From Datnioides undecimradiatus (Eukaryota; Chordata; Actinopteri; Lobotiformes; Datnioididae), in the NCBI GenBank assembly GCA_008933995.1, contig WARS01001868.1, positions 1,116,001-1,180,000 of the forward strand: a stretch of DNA of 64,000 nucleotides. The letters run 5' to 3'. The translations under genes were made by a program, and so were the position numbers. The notes beneath the pieces are model-generated. The model saw nothing but the letters and a program-made list of their open reading frames with translations. It was not told the DNA's origin and made no database searches. Positions 12,501-24,732 of this stretch are shown piece by piece (the stretch's first letter is position 1; each line of letters starts with the position of its first letter).

Positions 12501-15500
12501 TAACAGAGTCAGAAAGATTTACTAAACAAATATAGGGAAAGGACTGTTTACCTAACATATGGTAAGAAGCATATACAAATATAGACACATGCAGTGCAGC
12601 AGCTAAAGGCACCCAGGTTATGTCCTTTGTAGTTATTTTGGGTCTTTTTTTACACCTTACAATACACATATTTCTTAGAATATTACATTAAAGTGACAGT
12701 TTCCTGAGACTAATTGGTTGTCTGTTGTGAACAATGGTTGGAATCATCGCCCCAGCAGAGCTGAACACCTGCATGTGCAACCTTTTACATTATGTTAGAA
12801 CACATAACGAGTTGCACACATGCTCGTTTTATTCACTTTAAAACCTAACTGCACGCAACACTCAGTACAAGATTAGCCAACACGGTATTTGACTGCAAAC
12901 TACACTGATTCAAATCCTCTGAGATGATTTCATAAACATATAGAATGGCAGTGATAAGGATGGGCACTCCAGTTATATAGCCTAACTATCAAATCAAGAT
13001 TTGTCAAAATGGGCTAGGATCAATTCCACCTCACATCCAAACTCAAAACAAGTATGTGAGTTACACCGTAGAAGAAGCTAAATCAAGACAAACAAACTAT
13101 TAACCTGAATACATTACAAATGTTTTCTGTGGCAATGTTCATGCTTGTAGTCCTACAGTCCTGGCTACGGTCCTGGGTGCAAATTGCAAAAGTGAATGCA
13201 TCGCACGCTGGCACACACGCACATATCCACTCACACTGGTGCACACCCAAACACTCACCGAAACACGGTAAACGTAATCAAAGTGTCAGTCCCTATACAC
13301 TCATCAAAAGAATTCAGTGAAAAATCAATAAGGGACACAAACAGAGGCAGTGCAGGCTGAGGGAGAAGTCTCCGGTGTTATTAATGTATAATGATGGTCT
13401 TTCTCAAGAATCTCCAGAGGAGGGGCAAAGCGCTCACACCTCTGAAGTGCAAAGTCAAAGGCAGTGTTGCATCTCTCTCCGGCTGCTCTGTTAATTCCCC
13501 AACTTAGCCTGAGGTTAGCCACGGGTGTGGGACATGATTAAGGTACCTGATACAACAGATTCTTTGCAGAGCCCGTCGCTCTGCCCTCTCCCTTCTTTCA
13601 GTTAAAATATCAACCCTTTGGGGCAAAGCTATTTCTTCAAACACTGCACAGGTACGCACACTTGCAAACACACAATCTTAAGAACTGATGGTGCGGAGAG
13701 TACACTGGGTCTGGTCGAAGGTGGCGGTGACATTTACTAACAGGGTCATTAAATCTCCGGTCTGGGAGATGAGATTACATAATTGTTTTTCATGATTATG
13801 ATCTTGAAGATACGACCATCATACTCGTTTCTTTACTTCATTACTGACTCCAAGCTATTAGCTATGATTATCTTCTTTACTGGTGATAGTTTACAGTACG
13901 TATGGGATGGATTGTATTCTGAGCTCTGCTGTTGTCGTCTTCTTCCCAGCTTCCATCCTCTTCTGTGAGTCAGGAGCTCCTTTGTTGCCTTTGCAACTTC
14001 GATCCATGTTTCCAATCTGGTAGCTGCTGTTGTATGACTCATGTACGCCATGTTTTGTCATCTCTGTCTCGTTAGAGCTCTGTTTGCCTATTGGCTCACA
14101 ATCAGGATCCCTGCCGCCGAGCTGTGTTTGTTGAATGGTTTGTAATTATCCACAGGGATCCCTTGGGCAATGCTCCTGGGCACCTCTGAAAGTATAGACT
14201 GCTCCAACCACCAATGAACCCTTTCCTTTGGAGCTATGAGAGCGGCAGGAGGATGGGGAACACACACATCATAAAAGAAAAGTGCAAGTAAAGTATAGGA
14301 GGCTTATTAAAACAGCCAAGCAGAAGAAATCAACCTGTCTGTGTTTACCCACGACCTCATCTTCCTCTGTAATCAACACTCGCCCCTCATATTTTTCCTC
14401 TTGCTTCCTCCTCTTGTCTCCTACTTTTACAACTCATTGCACTGCATGGCATCAAACGAGCTTACCTACCAATAACACACGAGTATGTGATCCTATTGCC
14501 CTCTCAATGAACGTAAGGTCTTTAATGTTGTATTAAATGTAGGGCTGAACTCCCACAGTGGTTTAAGTCCAATCTGTACCTCTTTTGGGGATTGGGAATT
14601 AAGTAGGCAGGAGGTAATCCAAAAATACTTGTTCTTGTAATGTCTTATAATTCCATTAAGACTCTTTACCCCCTGCTGGGACATTCGTGTACCTGTAGTG
14701 GAGACCAACTTTTAATGTGACTTATTTCATTTCCATTAAATCACTGTGAAATTCAAAACCACGTGTGTTTGACTGTTCTCAGACTTTATTAATATGGAAA
14801 GCCTTGCAAACCAGATTCCTTCTTTTCTATCATAGACTCAACTTTTGCTTCAGTTTATATTTGCTGTTGTTTATTATATCTGTAGATATGGATTTCTAAA
14901 CTGACACATTTCTCAGATGCTTGCCTGAAATTTAATTACATCTTGCTGAGGTGATCTAATATAGCAGATTTCTTCATTTCAGCTTTTGCATCTTTTTTGC
15001 TCAGAGCTGCTGTGCAAGTGTCCAGTGTCACTCTTTTTTTTGGTCCTTGGTGTGTGTTGGCTTGTGGCACAAATCTTCCAGGTATACAGTGCAATCGCTG
15101 TTGTCAAGGTACCCAACAACACTAAGGTGATGTTTACTAGTGCCAGTGCCACCCGCCAATAACAGTCCTGTCATCACACTCTTCACACCCCTTGACCATA
15201 TACACTCCCACATTCTTTGTGGGAAGGCTGGTCTCTTCCTCTCTCTCTCTCTCTCTCGTAATCAGCCTTCAAAATCATAGGGGAGGAATGCAATGTGTAC
15301 ATAATAAGCGGCATGCCATCTGCGTTTGAAAGTTTTGTTATCATTTCGTAGAATTTTACAAGACTGCACTGTGTGACCCCAGAGCTCTGGAGGAGGATCA
15401 GGTAGAATGTGCGAGAGAGAGAGTCTCTCCTGCGGTGCAGTGAAGTAATGTGTGAGATGAAATTCTACTACTTCACTCAGCCCGTGTCAGTGCACTTTCA

Positions 15501-18239
15501 GGTGAAACCAAAGAGACGGAACCAAAGAGAAGAATGAAAATGATATATAATAATCATAATATCACAGCCATGCTGCTTGAAATATTGCAGCTATTGGAGT
15601 AGATGGCAGATAGGCCAGGGGGCCATGTCAACCCACTGAATCCATTCCTGGCTAGAGAGGAAGGTAAAAAGGCATCTTGAAAGAGGAGGGATGTGTAGAT
15701 TGAGTGGCCATGGATGAAAGAGACTCCAACTCTTTCATCTTTGTGTCGAGTAAAGAAAAAAAATCAATCAGTGTACAAATACTGTAAATTACTAACTTAG
15801 GGGGCAGGCCAAAGGTGAAAGGAGCTGCTCTGCAAAAAAGCATTAGCTCCCCTCTATATATTTAGCCCTGTATCTCGAATCTCCATCTAACAACAATACC
15901 AACAAAGAAAAGCTATAAAGTGTTTGAATAATTGATACTTGACTGGTTGCTGTTAATTTGTTTGAAGCTAAATCTAACCATTATTCAGTCAGTGAGCACT
16001 TTCTAAATTTGGACCGACTGTTTCACCTAAGAATTGGGTTCAAGTGTAAATAATTTGCAAGCTCTACACCTCTGGGAAGTGGGAACATAATGCTGCCAAG
16101 ATCTTCTTTTAATCCACAACATGGTCATGTTAACCATTTCTGCAAAATGTTCACCAAATGTTTTTGCTAACGTGTTCATGTTTGGTTCCTACTAAACAAT
16201 TCTGCTAAAAAAGGAGGGACAATGCTTTATATAGAAAAAAAATTCTGGAAATTTTTTCTTTAAATGAAAATACAACAAATACAAAGCTTATAGACATACT
16301 TATTAGCTCGAGCTGAGGAGAAGAAAATGACCTCGACCTGGTTGCAGTACAGTCACTACCAGTGCCATAAATGCTAGAAATGCAGCGCGAAGCTCAGTTA
16401 AAAGCTTTCACACTTTCTACAGTTTTAAATCCAAGGAGGTGCATTTCAGACATTTGGTTAATAAGTGAGATCATGCCCCCTTCAAAACACCTAGTCATTA
16501 TAGTAATGTTTTGACCACATTTGGTTATTCTCAAGAAATGTCAAGATAATATGACTGTGACCCATTTTACAGCTGTTTGTGTAACTGAATTATGAAAACA
16601 GTAAGATAATATTATCTATACTTACAAATTGCACATTTTACTTACTATAAAAACTGTAGCAATTAATATATCAGTGTAGACCATTCAGTTTTGCCTTCAA
16701 AGGAATGAACTGAATGAAAAAAAAAAGATACAGGAATTCAACACTGGCTATGTGCCAGCTCTTGGCAGTCCTCCAATTAACGCCTTAGTCTGGGTTAATG
16801 TATTGTCATGCCCCTTTGATACCCTGCAATTGAGGATTCTTGTTGCAGTGACTAAACCAATAAACACAATGTTACTTTGTACAAAAAAAAAAAAAAACAC
16901 CCACGAAACTGATATTAGCTTACGCTGAATAAAATAACATAAAACATATTGCTGTTGCAGCAGTTTCAAAATATATTTCTCTGCACTTTATCATGTTCTG
17001 AGGTGTAAGCATGTGCTGTTATTAAAAAGGCAGCTTAGAAAGTTGACAACATGCCTCCATCAGTACCTCCTTTTCACACAGTCTCTCTAAAGGCTGGTCA
17101 CACAAAAATATGAAATTGTGAAATTTTGTGGCAAACTAAATTTATTGCAGTGCAATTGCTGTGAATCAAAGATTTGCTTGCAGGGGTAAATAAATCTGTT
17201 TTTTTTTTGTGTCATTGACCAATACCAAATCACTTTGACAGTTCAGCCTTTGAGCAGATAGTCAAAAATGGAGGGAGCTAGCATTGGTTGTGCTGCATCA
17301 TCCACTAGTTTATCAGTTAACTTCCTCTGTCTGTCAGCTGCTCAGTAAAAGAGCTGTAGTTTAATAAAGGTGCACACATTTCTTTTGAATAAGCAGTGTA
17401 AAGTTACTGTATTAATAGTGAGGATGCTAAAATGCAACAGTTAATCATTAGAGAGCAGGTCAGCTAGCTAGCTTAGAGCGCTTGTCTTCCTTCCTCGGGA
17501 GAACTCTAAATGAAACAATGTTCCTTCCCATGAACGAAGTAGCACCATTCAAAGAAAACAGAATAAATGTATTTAGGACATAGTAGTGCTTCCCGACTAG
17601 CTCGCCAAGAACATATACTACAAGCAGTCGCTATATCACCACTGTCTGCCTAGAGAGCAGAATGTTTCACAAAACTGAACGGAAAAATGTGTGGCCTTAA
17701 GAACGATGACAGGAGTTTTAAGTGGTCATACGTCCCCTTGAGTCAACTGTCTTCTTTTCTTGTGGCACATCTTGCCACTTGACAGCCATCTAGTCAATGC
17801 CCCAGGGCAGTTATTTCTAGCTAACAAGACCAGACCCCTATCTAAATAGGTAGAGAGCCATAACTTCACTGTCATGGTTAATAGGTCATAAAAACTGCTT
17901 GTATAACATCACTAGTCAAATCTGATTCATAATATGCTCAAAGAGTTAGATGACTTAGACCTAGAATCAGGTTTAAAATGTTGTTCCACATGTTATGCTA
18001 ACATGCATGAAATGGATTGATGTTTCCTGAAAGTTGTGAAGATAATCCTCACGTGTAACCAGAGACATAATCAGTTTTTATTAGCAGCAAACTAATTTAA
18101 CAGTCACAAAAAAAATCTCATAGCATTAATGTCAACAACAATATATATTATATTGGCTTTTGGGGGAACGGGGTGGAAATGTGTCATACAACCATCAACT
18201 ATGGTGTTACAGACGCCTCTATTTGAAATGCCTTTAGTG
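9561..18239. other. unassigned non-coding DNA
   Basis: No gene or well-defined element could be supported. Simple sequence includes a degenerate GTAT/GCAT-rich cluster at 11160-11285, GT at 11999-12013, an A-rich tract at 12410-12437, CT at 15241-15257 and an A15 run at 16883-16897. A stretch at about 17085-17600 has the feel of an old dispersed repeat, but I could not define ends or a family. If the promoter at 9.3 kb fires leftward, this is intergenic upstream DNA. Confidence 0.5.
15236..15257. repeat. (CT)n microsatellite
   Basis: About ten CT units following a short CCT-rich lead-in. Confidence 0.9.
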
Positions 18240-18530
18240 ATTTGTCACTGCTCTTATACTGTCTCAGGTTCACACCACATCAGCTGTCCACCAGGCTGCT
18301 GTAGTCAGACTCCTGCTTGACGCGACTGCCGAGTCATCTGAGGCATTCTGCAGAAGACATGATGACTCCTGGTTGTATTTGAAGTCTGCAGTGTACAGTG
18401 CAAACATGAAAGGAGACAGGACTATTCTCTGTGGAGGAGCAGAGCTACTAACCAGCTGTTCAGGCGCACAGTGCCACAGCTGCAGAAACTGGGATCAGTT
18501 TGATAGTCAGGTATTATTATAGTGTTACTT
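18240..18530 (-). pseudogene. non-LTR retrotransposon reverse-transcriptase fossil
   Basis: Reading the minus strand from about 18530 downward, one frame carries VLSPFMFALYTADFKYNQES followed by NASDDSAV. This resembles the fish LINE reverse-transcriptase block in which a VLSPFLFTLYTSDF-type segment precedes the FSDD or YADD catalytic box. The two catalytic Asp residues are still present. Upstream in the same strand is a decayed region resembling the LTxRPQYVRL-type lead-in, but frameshifted. Stops and frame breaks mean it cannot encode a working enzyme. It covers only about 100 codons, which fits a 5'-truncated or eroded insertion. The clade is uncertain (Rex1/CR1/L2-like). Recognition is from remembered family patterns, not a search. 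Confidence 0.75.
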
Positions 18531-21500
18531 GACCTGTGGTATTAAAACTACTGTGATGGAAACTAAATAATAGCAATAAACTTACGGAGGAAGAAATAAC
18601 ATTTTTGTAATTCAAGATATCCAAAGTGTTATATTTATTCCAGATTTAATTTGAAAATAACCCCCTTGAGATACAACGTCTCATTTTCAGTCACAAGGGC
18701 ATAACTGAAAATGATACACAGGTGCTGTAATGTTACATGTGGAGAGAAAACATAGACATCTGATTTGACCAAGGAAACTCATATTGAAAATGAATTACAG
18801 GAGTGCATGGACGAGAAGAAAAAAATCCTTTCTAAATATAGAGGTGATTACGATGCTCAGGGAAGATAAAAGATGCTCTTCAGGTATCAAGAGCAGATGG
18901 GGGCCTCTCATAAACTGTCATTTGCAGTACTCATTTTATCACAGGTAAAGTTACAAACAGCTCTGTCCCCTTGTTAAATGCTTTCTCGGAGGGACAGAAT
19001 GAGCACATGTTGTCGTGTATCATCTATATTTTGCTTTCTCACTTGCAAATACTGTGATTTTTTTTTTCTCATGAGAGCAAATGAAAACAAAATGGGATCT
19101 CTCCAGTCACAGACACAAGCCAAGAAGATCGGATGACAGCTGTACTCAGAAAACCACAATATCCATAGCGATTGCTTTTGCTTGATCAGTCAGCCATTCC
19201 CTTCTGTGTACCAAAGGAGTAAAACAAGTGCACTGCCATTACATTCCTAGCTGTTAAGATGTCTATCTGTAAGATAGCAGATCTGAACATGCATGGGATA
19301 AAGGGGAGTAATTTAAGTGTACTGTGTATATCTGCAAATAACAGCCGATTTTACTGGGAATTATCTATGTTGGCTATCTTAGAAAGTCATCTGTTATTAA
19401 GTCTGTTAATGTTTACAGCAGGTGGAAAACCCACTCCCAACCCAACACTTACATCGCAGCCTTTTATATCAACCTTTTATAGTTGATATAGTGAACCTGA
19501 TATCAAACAGTTGCACATGTACACATCAAGCAAACACAGAAAAGCATTAGTACTCATTTGAAGTCATGTTCGTGTCCACTGGATGAATGTAAGTTATTCA
19601 AATGCTGTGTTTGGTCAGGGAGATATTTGGCTCTTTTGCTGCTAAATACTTAATTATGTTCAGCAGATTGGTTTAACTTTGTCTGTTTGCTGTTTGGGGT
19701 TAGGCAGGTAGCGTAAAAAGGGTTTTTAGAGTTGTTGTTCTCTGAAAACAGCTGCCTCATATGGATAATCAGTGGAATAGACAGAAAACTTTAATCCATG
19801 TGTATGCAAATCTGCGTGAGGTAAACAGAACGCCAAACTGCTCTTCTCTCACTTTTTATACACTTCATTCCACAGTGGGAAAGAGAGGTAAAGGAGTGCA
19901 GGAGTTGATGGTCTACTGCTGACAAGGCTGTTGCACAGCCAAATTGCTATAATGTACCGTCAATCTGACAAACAGGAAAGTGAAATTAAAAACATAAAAA
20001 ATAACCCTTCAGGAAACAAATCTTCTTGGGCAGCCAAGTAGCTTAACCCACTGAGAAGACTTTGACTATGGAGTAATGAAACAGCAGTTATACAACTTCT
20101 GCACTCACCTGCTTAAAGTTAAATCAGCCAAATGGACCGCTGAAGACATCTGGACATTTTAGAAATGTGTCCAGTCGTTTCCACACGAGGTATTTACTCT
20201 CCATGAGAACAAATACCTGTTGTTTGTCTTGTTAAACAAACAAAGCAAGTACAAAAACCTCGGCGTAAATAATGAAATGACGTGCTAATGAGGCCCAAGG
20301 CTCAGCCGTGCTTCCTTTTACTTCAGCCTATTCTATAGCTATAGGTTTGGGTAAAATGCATGACTACTGGTGTCACACCAAACACCACGAAACTGATGTT
20401 ATAGATATTTATCTGGCGGTGATAGGAATTACTGGGAGAGGCTATGTATATATATATCCCATGCTTCACAGCCTCACTTAATTCTTTCTTTTGTTTAGTT
20501 TTGATTGAAAGATGACTATCGGTTGCACATTGTGCATTTAGGATTTTATGATTTGTATAATACTGCAGGGAACAGAGATATCCTTTAAGGCTAGAAAGCT
20601 CCATTGCCTCAAGGTGCAGCTTTTGCTTCTCTATTAAGAGGGTGACAGTTCAACAGTCCCCAGGCCATTAGTGGGGGTTTGGCTTTGGATGAGGATTCCT
20701 CCCTTCACTGAAAATTATGACAGACACTGATTTATAGGACCATATATTTATAGGTCAAATTAAAATATATTGCTGCATCTGCCTTGCCTGTGTCAGAATA
20801 ATCTGCCTATACTGTACTATTCACAGGATAACTTCAAAGTTAATAATAATAATAATAAAATTGCACCTTTACTTTAAAGTAATATGATATGATTGCTCCA
20901 TACAATGTATTACCATAATCAATGCAATAAATTATCTACTAGTATATAAGCATGCTTATAACTAATTCAAGTCAGTGGTAAAGCTGCTTTTTTGCTCCAC
21001 ACTAATTTGTATCAATACTGGATTGTTCCAATAATCCATCCCTCGTCCCTCTGTTGAGAGGTTTTTCATGAGTACAGCAGATGCATGAGTGCCAATCAGT
21101 GTAAGTGATTCTGTCAGTACACAGTTAAAAACCTATTACTCTACCAGATATAATTTTCAGTATTTTAAAAGGATAGACCTATTACCCAACCACGTCCTCT
21201 GGCTGAAAATATGCAATATTTTATGAAAAAGACAAGGAGATGGCTAAACATAATGAGATTAATGCTATCTCCAGGAAAGAGCATGAGTGGAATTGGCAAT
21301 TAGAAAAAAAAAAAAAAGAAAAAGAAAAAGATGTGGGGGGAACAAATCTGATGAGCTTTGTTTTGTTAGATCTAATGATGTCCAGTCAGAGTGGCTGTTG
21401 CATCTAAATTAAACGCTTGACAAAATAGTTTATAGTCAAAGCACACTATCTGTAACAGGCTAGGGTCAAAGCATGTGATCAATGATCTTCTATGAAAGAG

Positions 21501-21702
21501 CTCACTGAGAGCCCTGAATGACTGCGGACATCATCTCTGTCTTAGCGAATTCCGTGAAGACGCGTTATAAAACAGGGTGTGTGCAGGTCTTTAAATGCTC
21601 TTAAAATGACTTTGCTATAAAGCCAATGAATATAACATTTCAAATTTGAGTTGTCTTACTCATCTTTACTTACCTTTGATTTCTTCTTTATCTATCTATC
21701 TA
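18531..21702. other. unassigned non-coding DNA
   Basis: No coding or element call could be supported. A short (TAA)n lies at 20840-20858, A-rich tracts at 21303-21330 and a few TCTA units immediately left of the MITE at 21703. Otherwise AT-rich unique-looking sequence. Confidence 0.55.
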
Positions 21703-21884
21703 TCCCGTTGCCCATAAAGTTTGAATAAAATATTTTTTATTCTTCTCATGAAATGATTGTGACAATGTGATTTATTCTTGATAGATAAAGTATATATCTT
21801 CAATAAATATATAAATCACATTGTCACAATCATTTCACGAGAAGAATAAAAAAATATTTTATTCAAACTTTATGGGCAACAGTG
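21703..21884. mobile_element. palindromic MITE, Tc1/mariner type, TA-flanked
   Basis: A 182-bp element that folds back on itself. The left arm starts near 21708 with TTGCCCATAAAGTTTGAATA and runs to about 21773. The right arm, 21813-21880, is its reverse complement over about 66 bp with only one single-base indel and one substitution (CATG versus CGTG). The outermost few bases are TCCCG on the left and CACTG (read inward) on the right. TA lies directly outside both ends (21701-21702 and 21885-21886), the target-site duplication expected for Tc1/mariner-class elements. A loop of about 39 bp, AT-rich, separates the arms. There is no coding capacity. The near identity of the arms suggests a recent insertion or homogenisation between arms. 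Confidence 0.85.
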
Positions 21885-21900
21885 TATGTATATATATGTG

Positions 21901-21952
<52 letters not shown>
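21885..21952. repeat. compound (TA)n(CA)n microsatellite
   Basis: A TGTATA/TATATA lead-in passing into about 20 CA units, directly adjoining the right end of the MITE. The insertion may have landed in or next to an existing TA-rich microsatellite. Confidence 0.95.
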
Positions 21953-22210
21953 GGTGAAAATGATTTGAAAGAAAGAAGTTTTTAAAAAGTATTAATTTTA
22001 AGTGTCTGATACCTGTAGATGGTCCACTTGGAACTCTCCTCTGGGATGAAACAAAGAACACCTACCTGAACAAAGATTTAATTATGATTTCATTTTACAG
22101 GAGTCTGATGAGGGAAGGTTACTTTGTAAGCGATCTACCCGCCAATTTAATTAGTCTAAACCACGGTGAAGAAAAGTTACGCAACATGTTTGAAATGCAA
22201 GTGAATATGA

Positions 22211-22252
22211 CAAAAACAAAACAAAACAAAACAAAACACAACAAAACAAAAA
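22211..22252. repeat. (AAAAC)n microsatellite
   Basis: About eight AAAAC pentamers with one ACACA interruption. It yields a Lys/Thr/Asn-rich translation that is not a gene. Confidence 0.95.
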
Positions 22253-24636
22253 CGCCCACGTCTGGGCTATTTTTGTACACCCACCATCAAGGCCTGAATC
22301 ACTTCATCAAATCAAACGGGCAAGAAAGCAGGCAGAAAACAATCTAGCACCCAAACAAGCAGTCCAGTAAATAAAATAGTCTGACGCACGGAATGAGCAG
22401 CCTTGGGACGGTGAAAATCAATTAAGTCGGGGGTCCGTCGGGCGTTTGGGGGGGGTTGTCTGCTGTTCCTTCCTGATAAGAACATTTCTGTGCTTGATTT
22501 GGTTATGCCAAGAGAAGATTATCGCCTGGCAGGAGCAGCAGTAGGCCTTACTCATTAAGTGGTGGGTTATTGCCAGTCCTCAACACCAGAGCCAAGGTTT
22601 TAGTACATTGTAATGGGGGCTGGGTAAACACTCAAACACACTGGGAATCTTGGCCTGCTTTAGTTTTGCAAAACTTAATTGCCTGTTTCATCAAGGATTA
22701 GTTATTAACCTTGATCCTGCTTTAATGGCAGAGGGTGCTTCGTCAGTGGTGCAGTGCCGGGACGTGTGGTGAGGCTCCAGTGAAGGTATGGATTTTACAA
22801 AAGACTGAAAAGAGGCATGTGTTTATCCTTTAAAAGAATGAGACACGGGTCATTACAATGGCTTCCCTGCTGCTGTTAGCTGTTGTTTCCTTTTAAATGA
22901 TTTGTGGGATTTGGGGATTTTTTTTCTTTTTTGAACCGGCAGAGAATCCATGGATGAATCACACTGCCAAACAAGCTGTCCATTTGTGGTTCAAGTTGAT
23001 AATTGGTCTCACATGAGGTAACTGTAGCTCAGTGATACTTTTTCTGTCAATTATATCATTTCATGTTAAAAACATTTTGGCCTTAATGTGGGTTTTAAAA
23101 TATACTCTGCGGGACGTAGCGGGGAAAGACCGGCTGCGAGGCTGTGCAAACTCCCACAAAAAAAACGGAAAACAATAAGGCTTGATTCTAAAATCCAATA
23201 TAATCAAGTTTGTGTAAAAACAACTTTTAGACTTCAGGCCCTCCTGATATTTAACCATAACCCCATAGGTATGTAACCGGTTTGCCCTTGAAAATGTTTG
23301 GTAGAAAGGTTTCAGTAACGACACAAGTGCACCACCCCAGTCCCAGAAATGAAAAAGCCCGTCATGTGTAATTGGCGCGTGTGGCATTGTGCTGAGCCAC
23401 GGGGACCCAGAGTAAATATAACCTGACAGTGTGAAAAAAGGGAGAGAAAAGGTTCTTTTGATCCCTTATTCATCTCTCCCCTGTCACTGATAAGGCTGGC
23501 GAGGTTGGACGATGGAAGGATGATTTTCCCTGAGGAGCGTGCGAGGCTGCACTACAGTGTCACAATACAGACTTGGAGAGACAGAGACAGACGCGCAGGG
23601 GGTGGGGGGGTGAAATCGAAGAATAATGCTAAGTGTGAGCGATTATAAAAGAATTTTCTCGTGGAAACGGAGAGGGCAAAGCCGGAGAGGATGAACTATC
23701 TTTCCTACTGAATGGAGTGTTTGACACAGTGCATGTATGTGAGGGGCCTCTGCAGTGTTTGTTCTCTTCCCTCTTCTGACTAAAGCATATAAAATAAATG
23801 CTCGAAATCTGAAAATTTGACAGTAATGCTTTCTTTCTTCTTCTTTTTTGACTCATGCGCCCCGGTGGTGTTGAGTATTTGGTGTGCAAACAGCTTTCTG
23901 CAAATGAAAATTCAAAGAAGAGGGAGCGTGCGTGCATAAGTGTGAGTGCGTGTTAAGAGAGGAGGGGGGGAAGACAGAGGGAGAGAAAAGGGGAGGAGTG
24001 GAGAGACACGGCTGTTCATTCAAGCATAATTCCATTACAGTTGGTGGCTGCTGTGAAGAGGAACCATTAGAGGTGTAATCGGGATGGATGGATGAGAATG
24101 AGGACAGAGACGATGAACAAGGGGAGATATACAGCTGATGCTATGTGATTGAACCATAGCCTCTGACCCAGTGGGGAAGGACTATAAGAGAACGTAATGA
24201 CACCTGTCAGTGAAGGTAATAATGATGTCACTGGCTCGGTGTTTCTTGCTTTCTTTTCCTCACTGTCTCTCCTCTCATCCTTTTCCATCTCCTCCTGTTT
24301 TTCTCTGTTTGTTTTTGTTTTCTCCCTCTTCTGCCATTCGGGTCCTCTCTCCTGCATTTAAAAAGCAGAATATGGAAGTCCTTGGAAGCTGAATGGGTGC
24401 AGTTCATGCCTCATAATCGCAATTTTGCTGTTTTGATTCCAGCAGGGGACCTTTGTTGCATGTCATACCCTTATCTCTTTTACCACATTTCTGTCTGACT
24501 GTCTGACTGTCACCCTGCCCAATCCCGCAGGAATAGACATTAGTTAGTAGTAACAAGTAAAAACGTAACCATCATTAAACTATGAGATAAGTAGCAGACA
24601 TTGTAATTCTAGCCTTTATGTAAATAAAAGAGCACT

Positions 24637-24732
24637 ACAAAAATGTAAAATACTCCATTACAAGTATTACTTAGTAGTACTGCACCAAGTTGATCAGCAA
24701 AATGTACTTAAAGTATCAAGCATAAAAGTACA
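24637..24732. repeat. dispersed fish repeat fragment
   Basis: Contains AAATACTCCATTACAAGTA, then AGTACTGCA, then AATGTACTTAAAGTATCAAG. This order of words is familiar from a repeat scattered through many teleost genomes, usually as fragments in intergenic DNA. I cannot assign it to a named superfamily and its ends are approximate. Confidence 0.6.
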
